NCBI RefSeq assembly: GCF_008065375.1
Contig: NZ_VJYI01000001.1
Location: 558,001 to 622,000 of the forward strand
Direction: 5' to 3'
Source of the DNA: Nonomuraea sp. SYSU D8015
GTDB taxonomy: Bacteria > Actinomycetota > Actinomycetes > Streptosporangiales > Streptosporangiaceae
DNA: 64,000 bases
Shown: positions 41,320-49,607 of the stretch, piece after piece
How the letters are laid out: every line of letters begins with the position of its first letter
Numbering within the stretch: position 1 is the first letter of the stretch
Program-made: the position numbers and the translations under genes
The notes under the pieces: model-generated
Seen by the model: the letters and a program-made list of their open reading frames with translations, nothing else
The model's database searches: none
What the model was told of the DNA's origin: nothing

Positions 41320-44300
41320 GTGCAGGTAGGGGTTCTCGGGCAGGCCGAGATCGCGCACGGCGGAGAGCCGGTCGATCTGGGAGGACGCATGCAGCGGACC
41401 GTGCTGGCGGCGCTCGCCCTCCACCGCGGGCGCCCGGTCGCCGTGGACTCGCTCGTCGACCTGCTCTGGGGCGACGATCCGCCGCCCACCGCGCCGCAGA
41501 CCCTGCACGTATACCTCACCGCCGTACGGCGGGCCCTCGAGCCTGGCCGTCCGGCCAGGACCCCCTCGAAGGTCCTGGTGACGGTCGCGCCCGGCTACGC
41601 GTTGCGGATCGCGGACGAGGCTCTCGACGCGGCGCGGTTCGACGCGGCGGTCGGCTCGGCCGGTCGGCGCCTCGGAGGCTGGTCCGCGGCCGTCGCCCCG
41701 CCCGAGCTCACGCGATCAGAACTCGTGCGGCTGGCCGGCCGGCTCGACGAGGCCCTCGCCTCCTGGCGCGGGATCCCGTACGTCGACCTGGGAGAGTCGC
41801 CGGCGGCGGTGGCCGAGCGGGCGCGCCTCGAGGAGCTTCGCCTCGTGGCGCTGGAGAGCCGCGCGGCGGCACGGCTGACGCTGGGCGAGCACGCCATGGT
41901 CGCCGCCGAGCTGGAGGCCCTCACCGCCGAGCACCCGCTGCGCGAGCGGCTGTGGAGTCTGCGCGTCCTGGCTCTGGCGGGCTCCGGCCGGCAGGCGGAC
42001 GCGCTGGATGCGTTGCGGCGCGTGCGCCACATCCTCGCCGACGAGCTCGGCCTGGACCCGGGCGCGGCGCTGCGAACGCTGGAGAGCGCCGTGCTCCGGC
42101 AGGACCCGTCGCTGATCTGGCGCCCGGCCCCCGAACCGACGGCGGCGCCGGAGCCGGACCGGCCCCTTCCACCGCCTGCTCCCGAGCCGCCGACGCCAGC
42201 ACTGGACGGGACCGTTCCACCGGCCGGTCCGGAGCCGGCGACACCTGCTCTCGGCGGGACCGCTCCGCCGGCCGCTCCCGAGACGCAGGGTGCTCCCGAG
42301 ACGGCCGCTGCTCGGGAAGCGGCGGCACCCGCCCTTGACCCGGTCCCGCAGCCGATTCCGGTCGCCAGCGGGGATCCGCGGCAGTGGCCGCTCGTCGGAC
42401 GGGCCGCCGAGCTGGCCACTCTGGAGTCCCTCCTGGCCGAGACCCTCGGGGCGACACCCCGGTTCGCCGTGGTCGCCGGTGAGCCGGGCATCGGCAAGAC
42501 CAGGCTGACGCAGGAGCTGGCGGCCCGCGCGAGCACGCAGGGATTCGCGGTGCTCCTCGGGCGGTGTTCCGAGGACGAGGGCGCGCCGCCCATGTGGCCC
42601 TGGATCGGTGTGCTGCGCGCACTCCTGGACAGCCTTCCCGCCGCCGCACTGCCCGAGGCCGTACGCGGTGACCTGACCGAGCTGGCCGACCTGGCCTCGC
42701 TGCGGAAGAGCCACGGCCCGCCGTCCGACGCCCCTGCTCACTCCCCGGACGACGCGCACGCCGCGTGGTTCCGGCTGTGCGACGCGGTGGCGCGGGTGCT
42801 CGCCGCCGCCTCCTCCGTGCATCCGCTCCTCGTGCTGCTGGAGGACCTGCACTGGGCCTCCGCTTCCTCGCTGCGGCTGCTGCGCCACCTCGCCGAGGCG
42901 CTCCACACGGGCCGGGTGCTCGTCCTGGCGACGCGCCGCGCCCACCCGGAACACGACGGCGCGCTCGGGCTGGTGGCGGAGAGCCTCAGCAGGCGGCATG
43001 CCGTACGGGTGGACCTCGCCGGCCTCTCGGTCCCGGAGACGCGTGCGCTGGTCGAGGCGGCGACGGACCGGACGCCGAGTCCCCGCGAGGCCGAGCTGCT
43101 GCGGGACCGGACGGACGGCAACCCGTTCTTCCTGGTCGAGCTGGTGCGGCTGCTCGCCGGGCGGGGGTCGGGCGAGATCGCGGAGGGCCTGCCGGCGGCG
43201 GTCGCCGACGTCGTCGCGCGCCGCATCGCGCGCCTTCCCGCCGCGACCGGGGATCTGCTCAGAACCGCCTCCGTCATCGGGCGGCAGTTCGACCTGGCAC
43301 TGCTCGCGGCGGCGCACGGGCTGGACGAGGAACGGGTCCTGGACGGTCTCGACCCCGCGCTCGCCGCCGGCGTCATCGCCGAGGAGGAGACGGTGGACCG
43401 GTTCCGGTTCGCGCACGCGCTGGTCCGGGACGTGATGTACGCGGGACTGCCGGCGGCGCGGCGAGCCCGCAGACACGCCGCGGTCGCCAGAGCCCTCGAT
43501 GGCGGCGAGCGGCTTTCGGAGACGGCGCGGCACTGGCCGGACGGTGGGGAGCGGCTTTCGGAGACGGCGCGGCACTGGCTGGCCGCCGGTCCGGCGCACG
43601 CCGCCCGCGCCTGGCGCGCGGCCGCCGCCGCGGCGGAGCAGGCGCGGCGCCTGTACGCCCACGAGGAGGCCGCCGCGCTGCTCAAGGCCGCGCTCGACGC
43701 CCAGCGCGCCGACGCCTCCGCCACCCCGCTCGACCGCTACGACCTGCTCATGGCCCGCGCCGACGCCTGCCGCTGGGCGGCCGACCAGCAGGGACTGCAC
43801 GTCGCGCTCAGCGCCGCGGTGGCGGAGGCGGAGCGGATGAACGACATCGTACGGATCGCCGAGGCAGCCGTCGGAACGGCGGAGGGCGCCATGTGGCAGA
43901 TCCGCCCGTACGGGCAGGTGGACGAGAACGTCGTCGCCACCTTGCGGAAGGTGTTGCGGGAACTGCCGGCGCAGGACAGCGAGCTGCGCTGCCGGGCCGT
44001 CCTGGTCCTGGCGGGCGAGCTGTATTACAAAGCCGGTTCCTCCGCCTACCGGGACGCGCTCGTCGAGCAGGGACTGGCCATGGCGCGGCGGCTCGGCGAC
44101 CCGGCGCTGCTGGTCTGGGCGTGCCAGACGGCGTTCCTGGCCTCCTGGCGAGCGGCGACCGCGGAAGAACGCCACCGCCTCGCCGGCGAGGCCCTCGAGG
44201 CCGCGCAACAGCTGAAAGCGCCCATGTGGGAGGCGGTGGCGCGGACGTTGCGGGCGATCGCCGCCGGCGAGACGGGTCGTATCGCCGAGATGCGCGAGGA

Positions 44301-44961
44301 GGCCCGCCGCGCCAGAGAGCTCGCCGAGCGGCTGCGGGTCACGTACGTGCTGGTCGTGCTGGGGGAGCTGGAAATTCCGTGGCTGGCGATGCAGGGCCGC
44401 TTCGCCGAATGCGGGCGCCTCATGGATCACCAGATCGAGCTCACCGCGGGCATGTGGGTGCCGAACCGCGAAGTGTCCAACGTCGCCGGGCCGATGCACG
44501 CCATGGTGTGGCAGGGCCGCGCCGCGGAGGGCGTGCCGGTCCTGAGCTCCATGTTGTCCGGTCCATTCCCGGTGGAGCTGCCTGTCGTGTGGCTGCTCGT
44601 CCGCGCCGGTCGGCTGGACGAGGCCCGCGCCGCCTGCTCGGGGGCGATTCCGCCGGGTGACAACTGGGCCTCGCTCCACCAGCACTGCCTGGCCGCTGAG
44701 ATCGCTTTCGCGCTGGCCCTGCCGGGTCTGGCCGCCGCGGCGTACCAGTGGCTCTCCCCGTACGCGGGACGGGCCTGCAGCGCGGGGTTCGGGGCGGCGA
44801 TCGGGCCGGTGGACGCGTTCCTCGCCCTGGCCGCCTGCGCCGCGGGCGAGCGCGAGATCGCCGCGAGGCACGCCGACGACGCCCTGCGGCTGTGCTCGGA
44901 GTGGGAGATCCCGCTGGCTGAACGCTGGCTGCGCGATCAACGGGACCAGGGCGGCTTCTGA
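41320..44961 (+). CDS. SARP/AfsR-type transcriptional regulator with AAA ATPase and TPR-like region
   Basis: The 1213-residue protein has an N-terminal OmpR-like DNA-binding domain (residues ~1-90), a BTAD domain (~95-245, ending RRVRHILADELGLDPG), a Pro/Ala-rich linker (~265-350), an NTPase with Walker A GEPGIGKTRL and Walker B LLVLLEDLHWAS, and a long C-terminal helical repeat region. It has the layout of large SARP activators of secondary metabolism. GTG 41320 lies six bases after TAGTCT (41308-41313), a leaderless start. A 42-bp in-frame duplication (43501-43584) repeats GGERLSETARHW. No biosynthetic cluster is visible in the window. Confidence 0.93.
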   Translation: MQVGVLGQAEIAHGGEPVDLGGRMQRTVLAALALHRGRPVAVDSLVDLLWGDDPPPTAPQTLHVYLTAVRRALEPGRPARTPSKVLVTVAPGYALRIADEALDAARFDAAVGSAGRRLGGWSAAVAPPELTRSELVRLAGRLDEALASWRGIPYVDLGESPAAVAERARLEELRLVALESRAAARLTLGEHAMVAAELEALTAEHPLRERLWSLRVLALAGSGRQADALDALRRVRHILADELGLDPGAALRTLESAVLRQDPSLIWRPAPEPTAAPEPDRPLPPPAPEPPTPALDGTVPPAGPEPATPALGGTAPPAAPETQGAPETAAAREAAAPALDPVPQPIPVASGDPRQWPLVGRAAELATLESLLAETLGATPRFAVVAGEPGIGKTRLTQELAARASTQGFAVLLGRCSEDEGAPPMWPWIGVLRALLDSLPAAALPEAVRGDLTELADLASLRKSHGPPSDAPAHSPDDAHAAWFRLCDAVARVLAAASSVHPLLVLLEDLHWASASSLRLLRHLAEALHTGRVLVLATRRAHPEHDGALGLVAESLSRRHAVRVDLAGLSVPETRALVEAATDRTPSPREAELLRDRTDGNPFFLVELVRLLAGRGSGEIAEGLPAAVADVVARRIARLPAATGDLLRTASVIGRQFDLALLAAAHGLDEERVLDGLDPALAAGVIAEEETVDRFRFAHALVRDVMYAGLPAARRARRHAAVARALDGGERLSETARHWPDGGERLSETARHWLAAGPAHAARAWRAAAAAAEQARRLYAHEEAAALLKAALDAQRADASATPLDRYDLLMARADACRWAADQQGLHVALSAAVAEAERMNDIVRIAEAAVGTAEGAMWQIRPYGQVDENVVATLRKVLRELPAQDSELRCRAVLVLAGELYYKAGSSAYRDALVEQGLAMARRLGDPALLVWACQTAFLASWRAATAEERHRLAGEALEAAQQLKAPMWEAVARTLRAIAAGETGRIAEMREEARRARELAERLRVTYVLVVLGELEIPWLAMQGRFAECGRLMDHQIELTAGMWVPNREVSNVAGPMHAMVWQGRAAEGVPVLSSMLSGPFPVELPVVWLLVRAGRLDEARAACSGAIPPGDNWASLHQHCLAAEIAFALALPGLAAAAYQWLSPYAGRACSAGFGAAIGPVDAFLALAACAAGEREIAARHADDALRLCSEWEIPLAERWLRDQRDQGGF
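43501..43584 (+). repeat. 2 x 42-bp in-frame tandem duplication in the SARP-ATPase gene
   Basis: The two 42-base units (43501-43542 and 43543-43584) are nearly identical and encode GGERLSETARHWPD followed by GGERLSETARHWLA. Single-copy relatives would have one GGERLSETARHWL helix before the TPR-like region, so this is an added helix turn unit. Confidence 0.9.
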
Positions 44962-44991
44962 CGGTCGCGCGGCGCAGGCGTACGGCGGCGT

Positions 44992-45726
44992 TCACACGTG
45001 GCGGAACGCCGCACGCTCGCGCCGCTCGAACGGCCGGCGCCAGAACAGCCGCCAGATCACTTCCAAGGGCCGACCGGCCATGGAGTCGCGGACCCGGGTG
45101 AAATGCTCCTCGGGCAGCCGGTACAGCGCCCAGGACGCCACGAACGGCATCTCCCGCGGGCCGTACGCGGACTTGAAGTGCTCCTCCTCCAGGCTCTCCC
45201 AGTCGGCGTGCGTGAGATAACGCTGCACGAGCGCCATCGCGTCGCGCTCCTCGTGCGCCAGGTGCTGCCCGAGCCGCTCGTTCAGCGCCACGATCCGTAC
45301 CTCCAGCGCGTCACGCGCGTCCGCGTCCGGCAGGGACGCCAGCCGGTCGAAGCCGACCGCGCACGACGCCAGCAACGGGTCGACCTCGCCGTGCTCGGCC
45401 TCCATGGCGTCCAGCGTGGCGCGGGCCTCCGCGTCGCCCGCGGCGTCCGCCCGCGCCCGCAGCAGCGGCCACAGGCCGGCGTCCTCGCCGGTGTGGTGCT
45501 TGTGCAGGATGTCGTAGAACCGCTCCCAGCGCTCGGCCAGCGCCTTCCACGTCGCCCTGTCCTCGACCGGCGTGGCGGGCACCGCGGCCCTGAAGGCGGC
45601 CAGGTCGCGGCGGAACGCGTGGTGGATGACGTACATCGCGATCAAGTCCACCGGCCCGGGCGGCGCGGCCGCCTGCCCGGGCAACATCAGCTGGCCGACA
45701 GGATGATCGGTGGCCTTGGCGGTCAT
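44992..45726 (-). CDS. hemerythrin HHE domain protein
   Basis: AAAGGGAACGG precedes ATG 45726. The 244-residue helical protein carries hemerythrin ligands: YVIHHAFRRDL (first His), HKHHTGEDAGLWP (His and Glu), a mid-chain MEAEHGEVDP and HLAHEERDAMALV. The diiron site probably senses or binds oxygen or nitric oxide. The last ~75 residues form a cap not seen in minimal hemerythrins. It lies 98 bases downstream of the SMC-like gene on the same strand and could be in that transcript. Confidence 0.9.
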   Translation of the reverse strand: MTAKATDHPVGQLMLPGQAAAPPGPVDLIAMYVIHHAFRRDLAAFRAAVPATPVEDRATWKALAERWERFYDILHKHHTGEDAGLWPLLRARADAAGDAEARATLDAMEAEHGEVDPLLASCAVGFDRLASLPDADARDALEVRIVALNERLGQHLAHEERDAMALVQRYLTHADWESLEEEHFKSAYGPREMPFVASWALYRLPEEHFTRVRDSMAGRPLEVIWRLFWRRPFERRERAAFRHV

Positions 45727-45824
45727 GACCGTTCCCTTTCTCGTGAGCCCCCTCTGGAGGGCTGGACGGGACCACCATGCGGGGCGTCACTTCGAAGGGA
45801 GTTGTGCTGGAATTAAGGCCGCGC

Positions 45825-48800
45825 TCACGGGCTCCTGTCGACGTACGCCGCCAGGGCCCGCACCCGCTCCGCGTGCTGGTCGTGCCCGACGATCACCGGT
45901 GGCTCGTTGTACGGCATCGCGTCCGACGACCGCCGCAGCTTGATGTATTGCCCGCAGGCGTCGATCGCGTACGGCTCCATGTCGTCCTGCAGCGCCCCGA
46001 TCACCGTGATCCCGTACGTCTCGCCGATCCTCCTGAACAGCGACACCGCCTCCCTGCGGTGCTCCTTGCCCAGGTTGCGTCCCAGCTCGTCGAGCACCAG
46101 GCACAGATGCCCGCCCCCGGCCGAGGCGATGGCCGCCGCGCACACCAGTTTGACGGCCTTCTCGTCCATGAGCGCGGTGTTGGCCCGCCGGTTGTACGGC
46201 ACGAACCCCTGCCCCTCGCCGCGCCGCCACTTCGGCGTCACCCGCCACTGCCAGCGCTGCTCCGGGTCGGCGGGCGCGGGCGGCACGGGGAACTCCAGCG
46301 TCGCGCCGTAGCCTCCGTAGGAGGTGTCGAGCTTCTCGAACTCCTCCGCCACCCGCGTCAGCCGCGCTTTGATCGCCGCCGTCAGCGCCGCCCGGTGCAC
46401 GGCCGTCGACTGCGCCGCCTCCTCCGCGCCCCGGGCCGCCGCCGCCAGGTCGCGCTGCCGGGTGACGAGCTGTGCCTCGATCTGCCGCCGCTGGTGGCGT
46501 TCGTACTCCTCCTGCCCCCGCAGGTAGGACGCCAGCGCCCCGCACACCGCCGCGAACGTCGCCTGCTCGCGCGCCGTGCTCCCGCCCCGCTCGCTCAGCA
46601 GGAATCGCAGCTCCTCCGGGATCTCCGCGTCCTCGTCCGGGAACGTGTCACGCAATGCCTGGTCGAAGTGCCGCTCGGCGATCCGCCACCACTCGTCGGC
46701 CGTGCGCGGCCGCTCCTCCTCCGGCAGCGCGTCCACCCAGGCGCGGGCCGTCTCGCCCGTGCCGCCCCAGTCGGCGGCCAGCGCCTCCAGCCGGAGCGCC
46801 TCGCGCTCCGCGGTGACCTTCGCCTGCTGGTCGCGGGCCTGCGTCCGCTCCGCCTCGTGCCGCTGTCGCCGGCCCTCCAGCCGCTCGATCTCCATGTCCC
46901 GCGTGCGAGCACGGAAGTCCAGCGATCCGGCCAGCCGCTCCGCCTCGGCGACCTTGGGGGACAGCTCCTCGATGGCCGCATTCAACTCGCCCAGCCTGGC
47001 CCGCCGCTCGCCCAGACGCGCCTCGACCTCGGCCAGGCGCACCCCGGCTGTGGCGCCCTCAAGCCGCCGCTGGGCCTCCGCGACGGCCTCTTCCTCGTCG
47101 CGTACGGCCTGCGCCGCCGCCTCCTGCGCGTCCTTGGCCCGGTGCAGCCGCTGCTCGGCCGCCTTGATCCGGGCCTCCCGCCCGGTCGCCACCCCGTCGA
47201 ACGCCCCTACGACGCTCACCCCGGCCGCGCTGACCAGCACGGACCCGGGCAGGCCGGCGAGGGCGGCCGCGGCGGCATCGAGCTGCGCGGCGTCCACGAT
47301 CACCGCATGCTCGTTCGGCCATCCCCGAAGGTCTCCCAGCGCGAGCCGCAGCCCGGCCCCGAGCCCCTCCTGACGTTTCCCGTAACGGGCCTTGAGCGCG
47401 GCCGCCCGCCTTTCGGCGTCGCGGGCTTGGGCGTCCCGGGCCTCTGCGTCGCGGGCTTCGGCGTGGTGGGTCTTGGCGTTGCCGGGCGGCGGGCCGGTGT
47501 GGGCGGCATCGCGTGCCTGCTCCGCCACGTCCAGCGCGTCCAGCAGTCCCGTCGCGCCGATGCCCGCCGCCGCCAGCGCGTTGAGCTGGGCCGCCGCGGG
47601 GCCGCCCTCCGCGTCGTCCAGCGCCGCCTGGGCCGACGAAACCTCCCGGTCGGCCACGCCGAGCGCCTTGAGCGCCTCGTTGAGCCGCAGCCGGGCTTCG
47701 CGCAGCTCCCGCTCGGCCGCCGGCACGTCGCGCCCGTCGGCGAACCTGCGGGTCTCCTCCAGCGCCGGGATCTGGCCGCGCAGCTCGTCGGCGGAGTTCT
47801 CCGCGACCGCGCGGTCGGCGTCGAGCTTGGCGGCCCTGGCCTGCAGCGCCGCCAGCTCCTTGCGGGCCTGCGACACCTGCCGGTCGAGCGTGTCCTCCCG
47901 CAGCGTGGCGATCTCCGCCTTCACCAGGGCGATCGCCTCGGCCGCCGCCTCGTCGGCCGCGCGGTGGCGTTCGAGGTCGGCGGCCAGCGCCTCGTCCCTG
48001 GCCGCGGCGTCGGCCAGCTTGCGCGCCTGCCTGCCGCGCCAGCACCGCAACGCCTCCGCCAACCGGACCCGCGCCTCGTCGCGCCGGTCGAACGTGGTCA
48101 GCAACGCCTTCGACTCCGCCTCGAACTCCGCCAGCCGGTCGGCCGCCTGCGCCGCCCGCACCCGCTTGGCGTGCTCGTCGCGGCGGGCCTCCCGCTCCTG
48201 CTCCAGCTCGGCGTCGAGGCCGGTGAGCGCGGCGATGGCCTCGAAGACCCGCTCGGGGGAGATCTCGTTGAGCGGCTGGGAGAGCAGGTTGGTGGCGACC
48301 TTGCTGCGTACGGAGGTCGACAGGAACGACACGCACCTGACGCGGTCGCCGTACAGGACCTTGGTCAGGTCGCGGGCCACCACGTCGCGCCGGCCGGCGG
48401 ACCTCGGCAGCGACGCCCAGATCTCGTCGGCCCGCGCCACCCGCTCGGCCTCCGACGGGGAGGCCGCCAGGTGAACGCCCTCCCGCCAGCGGATCTCCAG
48501 GTGCGGCGCCTCCTGGTTGACCCTGAGCCACACGGTGAGCGCCCCGCCCGAGGTGTCCGGCACCTCGAACAACTCCCCGCTCGCCCCATCGCCGCCCGCC
48601 CCGCCCTCCAGGATGAGCTCGCCGGAAGCCGTGGATCCCACCGCCCCGCCGTCGGCGGCTGCGGCCACCGAGGGACCTCCGCCCTTCCCCGGGGCTCCGG
48701 CCGCCTGCCCCGCCCGGCTCGCCGATCCGGACGGCGCGGGCACGGAGGCGTGACGTGTCAGGTCGCTCCCGGAGGAGGCGCCGTTACCGGAGGCGGAGGT

Positions 48801-49283
48801 GCCGCTCCCGAGGCTGCCGGAGCCGTCCGCTCCGGAGGTGGAGATGCCGCTCCCGAGGCCACCGGAGGCGTCCGCGTCGATGGCGGAGCCGTCCGCGTCG
48901 CCTTCGCCGACGGTCTGGGCCGGAATGACGTTCGTGGACGGGGTGGGGAAGCCGTCCATGCCGGGCGGGCCGAAGACGCCCACGATGTAGCCGTGGTCGG
49001 CGCTCGCCCACTGCCGGGCGCCCGCCCCACTGGCCAGCTCCGCGTTGAACAGCAGCTCCGACACCGCCTTCGCGCCCGAGGCGAAGCGCCACTGCTCGTC
49101 TCCGAGCAACGCAGTGATGGAGGCGATGAACGACGACTTACCGGCGCCGTTGGAGTCCTTCGGCCCGGCCCCCGCCACGACGATGAGCGTCCCGGGGACG
49201 GTGGGCACCGGATGGGTCGACAACCGTGAGATGTTGACCGCCTGCACGGCGATCAGCACCCGGTCCCCGACGACGTTCTCCAC
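45825..49283 (-). CDS. SMC-like ATPase (MukB/JetC-like) of a three-gene condensin-like operon
   Basis: The 1152-residue protein starts at GTG 49283, six bases after TAGGTG (49290-49295); GTG 49292 is the alternative. The head has a Walker A KDSNGAGKSSFIASI (about residue 40), then an unusual Gly/Ser/Ala-rich insert (~95-215) before the head resumes. Two coiled-coil arms (~370-580 and ~700-950) flank a short hinge-like segment. The C-terminal lobe has Walker B HLCLVLDELGRNLG, but the ABC signature position reads LMDEKAVKLV rather than LSGGE. Partners are two winged-helix proteins encoded upstream. It does not resemble the JetC family TIGR02680. No nuclease gene is linked. Confidence 0.82.
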   Translation of the reverse strand: MENVVGDRVLIAVQAVNISRLSTHPVPTVPGTLIVVAGAGPKDSNGAGKSSFIASITALLGDEQWRFASGAKAVSELLFNAELASGAGARQWASADHGYIVGVFGPPGMDGFPTPSTNVIPAQTVGEGDADGSAIDADASGGLGSGISTSGADGSGSLGSGTSASGNGASSGSDLTRHASVPAPSGSASRAGQAAGAPGKGGGPSVAAAADGGAVGSTASGELILEGGAGGDGASGELFEVPDTSGGALTVWLRVNQEAPHLEIRWREGVHLAASPSEAERVARADEIWASLPRSAGRRDVVARDLTKVLYGDRVRCVSFLSTSVRSKVATNLLSQPLNEISPERVFEAIAALTGLDAELEQEREARRDEHAKRVRAAQAADRLAEFEAESKALLTTFDRRDEARVRLAEALRCWRGRQARKLADAAARDEALAADLERHRAADEAAAEAIALVKAEIATLREDTLDRQVSQARKELAALQARAAKLDADRAVAENSADELRGQIPALEETRRFADGRDVPAAERELREARLRLNEALKALGVADREVSSAQAALDDAEGGPAAAQLNALAAAGIGATGLLDALDVAEQARDAAHTGPPPGNAKTHHAEARDAEARDAQARDAERRAAALKARYGKRQEGLGAGLRLALGDLRGWPNEHAVIVDAAQLDAAAAALAGLPGSVLVSAAGVSVVGAFDGVATGREARIKAAEQRLHRAKDAQEAAAQAVRDEEEAVAEAQRRLEGATAGVRLAEVEARLGERRARLGELNAAIEELSPKVAEAERLAGSLDFRARTRDMEIERLEGRRQRHEAERTQARDQQAKVTAEREALRLEALAADWGGTGETARAWVDALPEEERPRTADEWWRIAERHFDQALRDTFPDEDAEIPEELRFLLSERGGSTAREQATFAAVCGALASYLRGQEEYERHQRRQIEAQLVTRQRDLAAAARGAEEAAQSTAVHRAALTAAIKARLTRVAEEFEKLDTSYGGYGATLEFPVPPAPADPEQRWQWRVTPKWRRGEGQGFVPYNRRANTALMDEKAVKLVCAAAIASAGGGHLCLVLDELGRNLGKEHRREAVSLFRRIGETYGITVIGALQDDMEPYAIDACGQYIKLRRSSDAMPYNEPPVIVGHDQHAERVRALAAYVDRSP

Positions 49284-49328
49284 CTGCGACACCTACGACC
49301 CCCGTAACCCTTACATTCGTCTCGTTCA

Positions 49329-49550
49329 TCAGCAATCTCCGTGGACACTCCGGCCTTCAGGCCAGAGGAAACGGACCCCTGCGAAGCAGGACAGGAACAG
49401 GCCATGCGCCGCGTCGCAGCTGCCGGACATGCCGGTGGTGCACGCCTGGACGACACCCCGCCCGGTGGCGATGTCGAACGTGCCGGTGGTGCGCACCGCG
49501 ACCCGGCTGGTGTGCACTCCCGCCTTATGTCCTGCGTGAAACGTAGCCAT
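49329..49550 (-). CDS. small hypothetical protein (73 aa) inside the SMC operon
   Basis: ATG 49550 has a near-perfect ribosome site (AGGAGGTG, seven-base spacing). The product starts MATFHAGHKAGVHTSRVAVR and later has CTTGMSGSC, a SCF segment and a terminal DC, five cysteines in all. No signal peptide or membrane helix is seen. It fills the 300-base gap between the winged-helix gene and the SMC-like gene. I do not recognise the family. The strong start is the main evidence; the second half could be a frame-shifted tail. Confidence 0.45.
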   Translation of the reverse strand: MATFHAGHKAGVHTSRVAVRTTGTFDIATGRGVVQACTTGMSGSCDAAHGLFLSCFAGVRFLWPEGRSVHGDC

Positions 49551-49607
49551 CTGGATGCACCTCCTGTTCGGGTGATGGCTCGGGCTGGTCAAAGAGGGCT
49601 CACCCGC

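Noticed and set aside
45777..49229. 1150-codon plus-strand frame opposite the SMC-like gene
   Set aside because: Low-complexity Arg/Gly/Leu antisense shadow; the minus frame has Walker A and B motifs.
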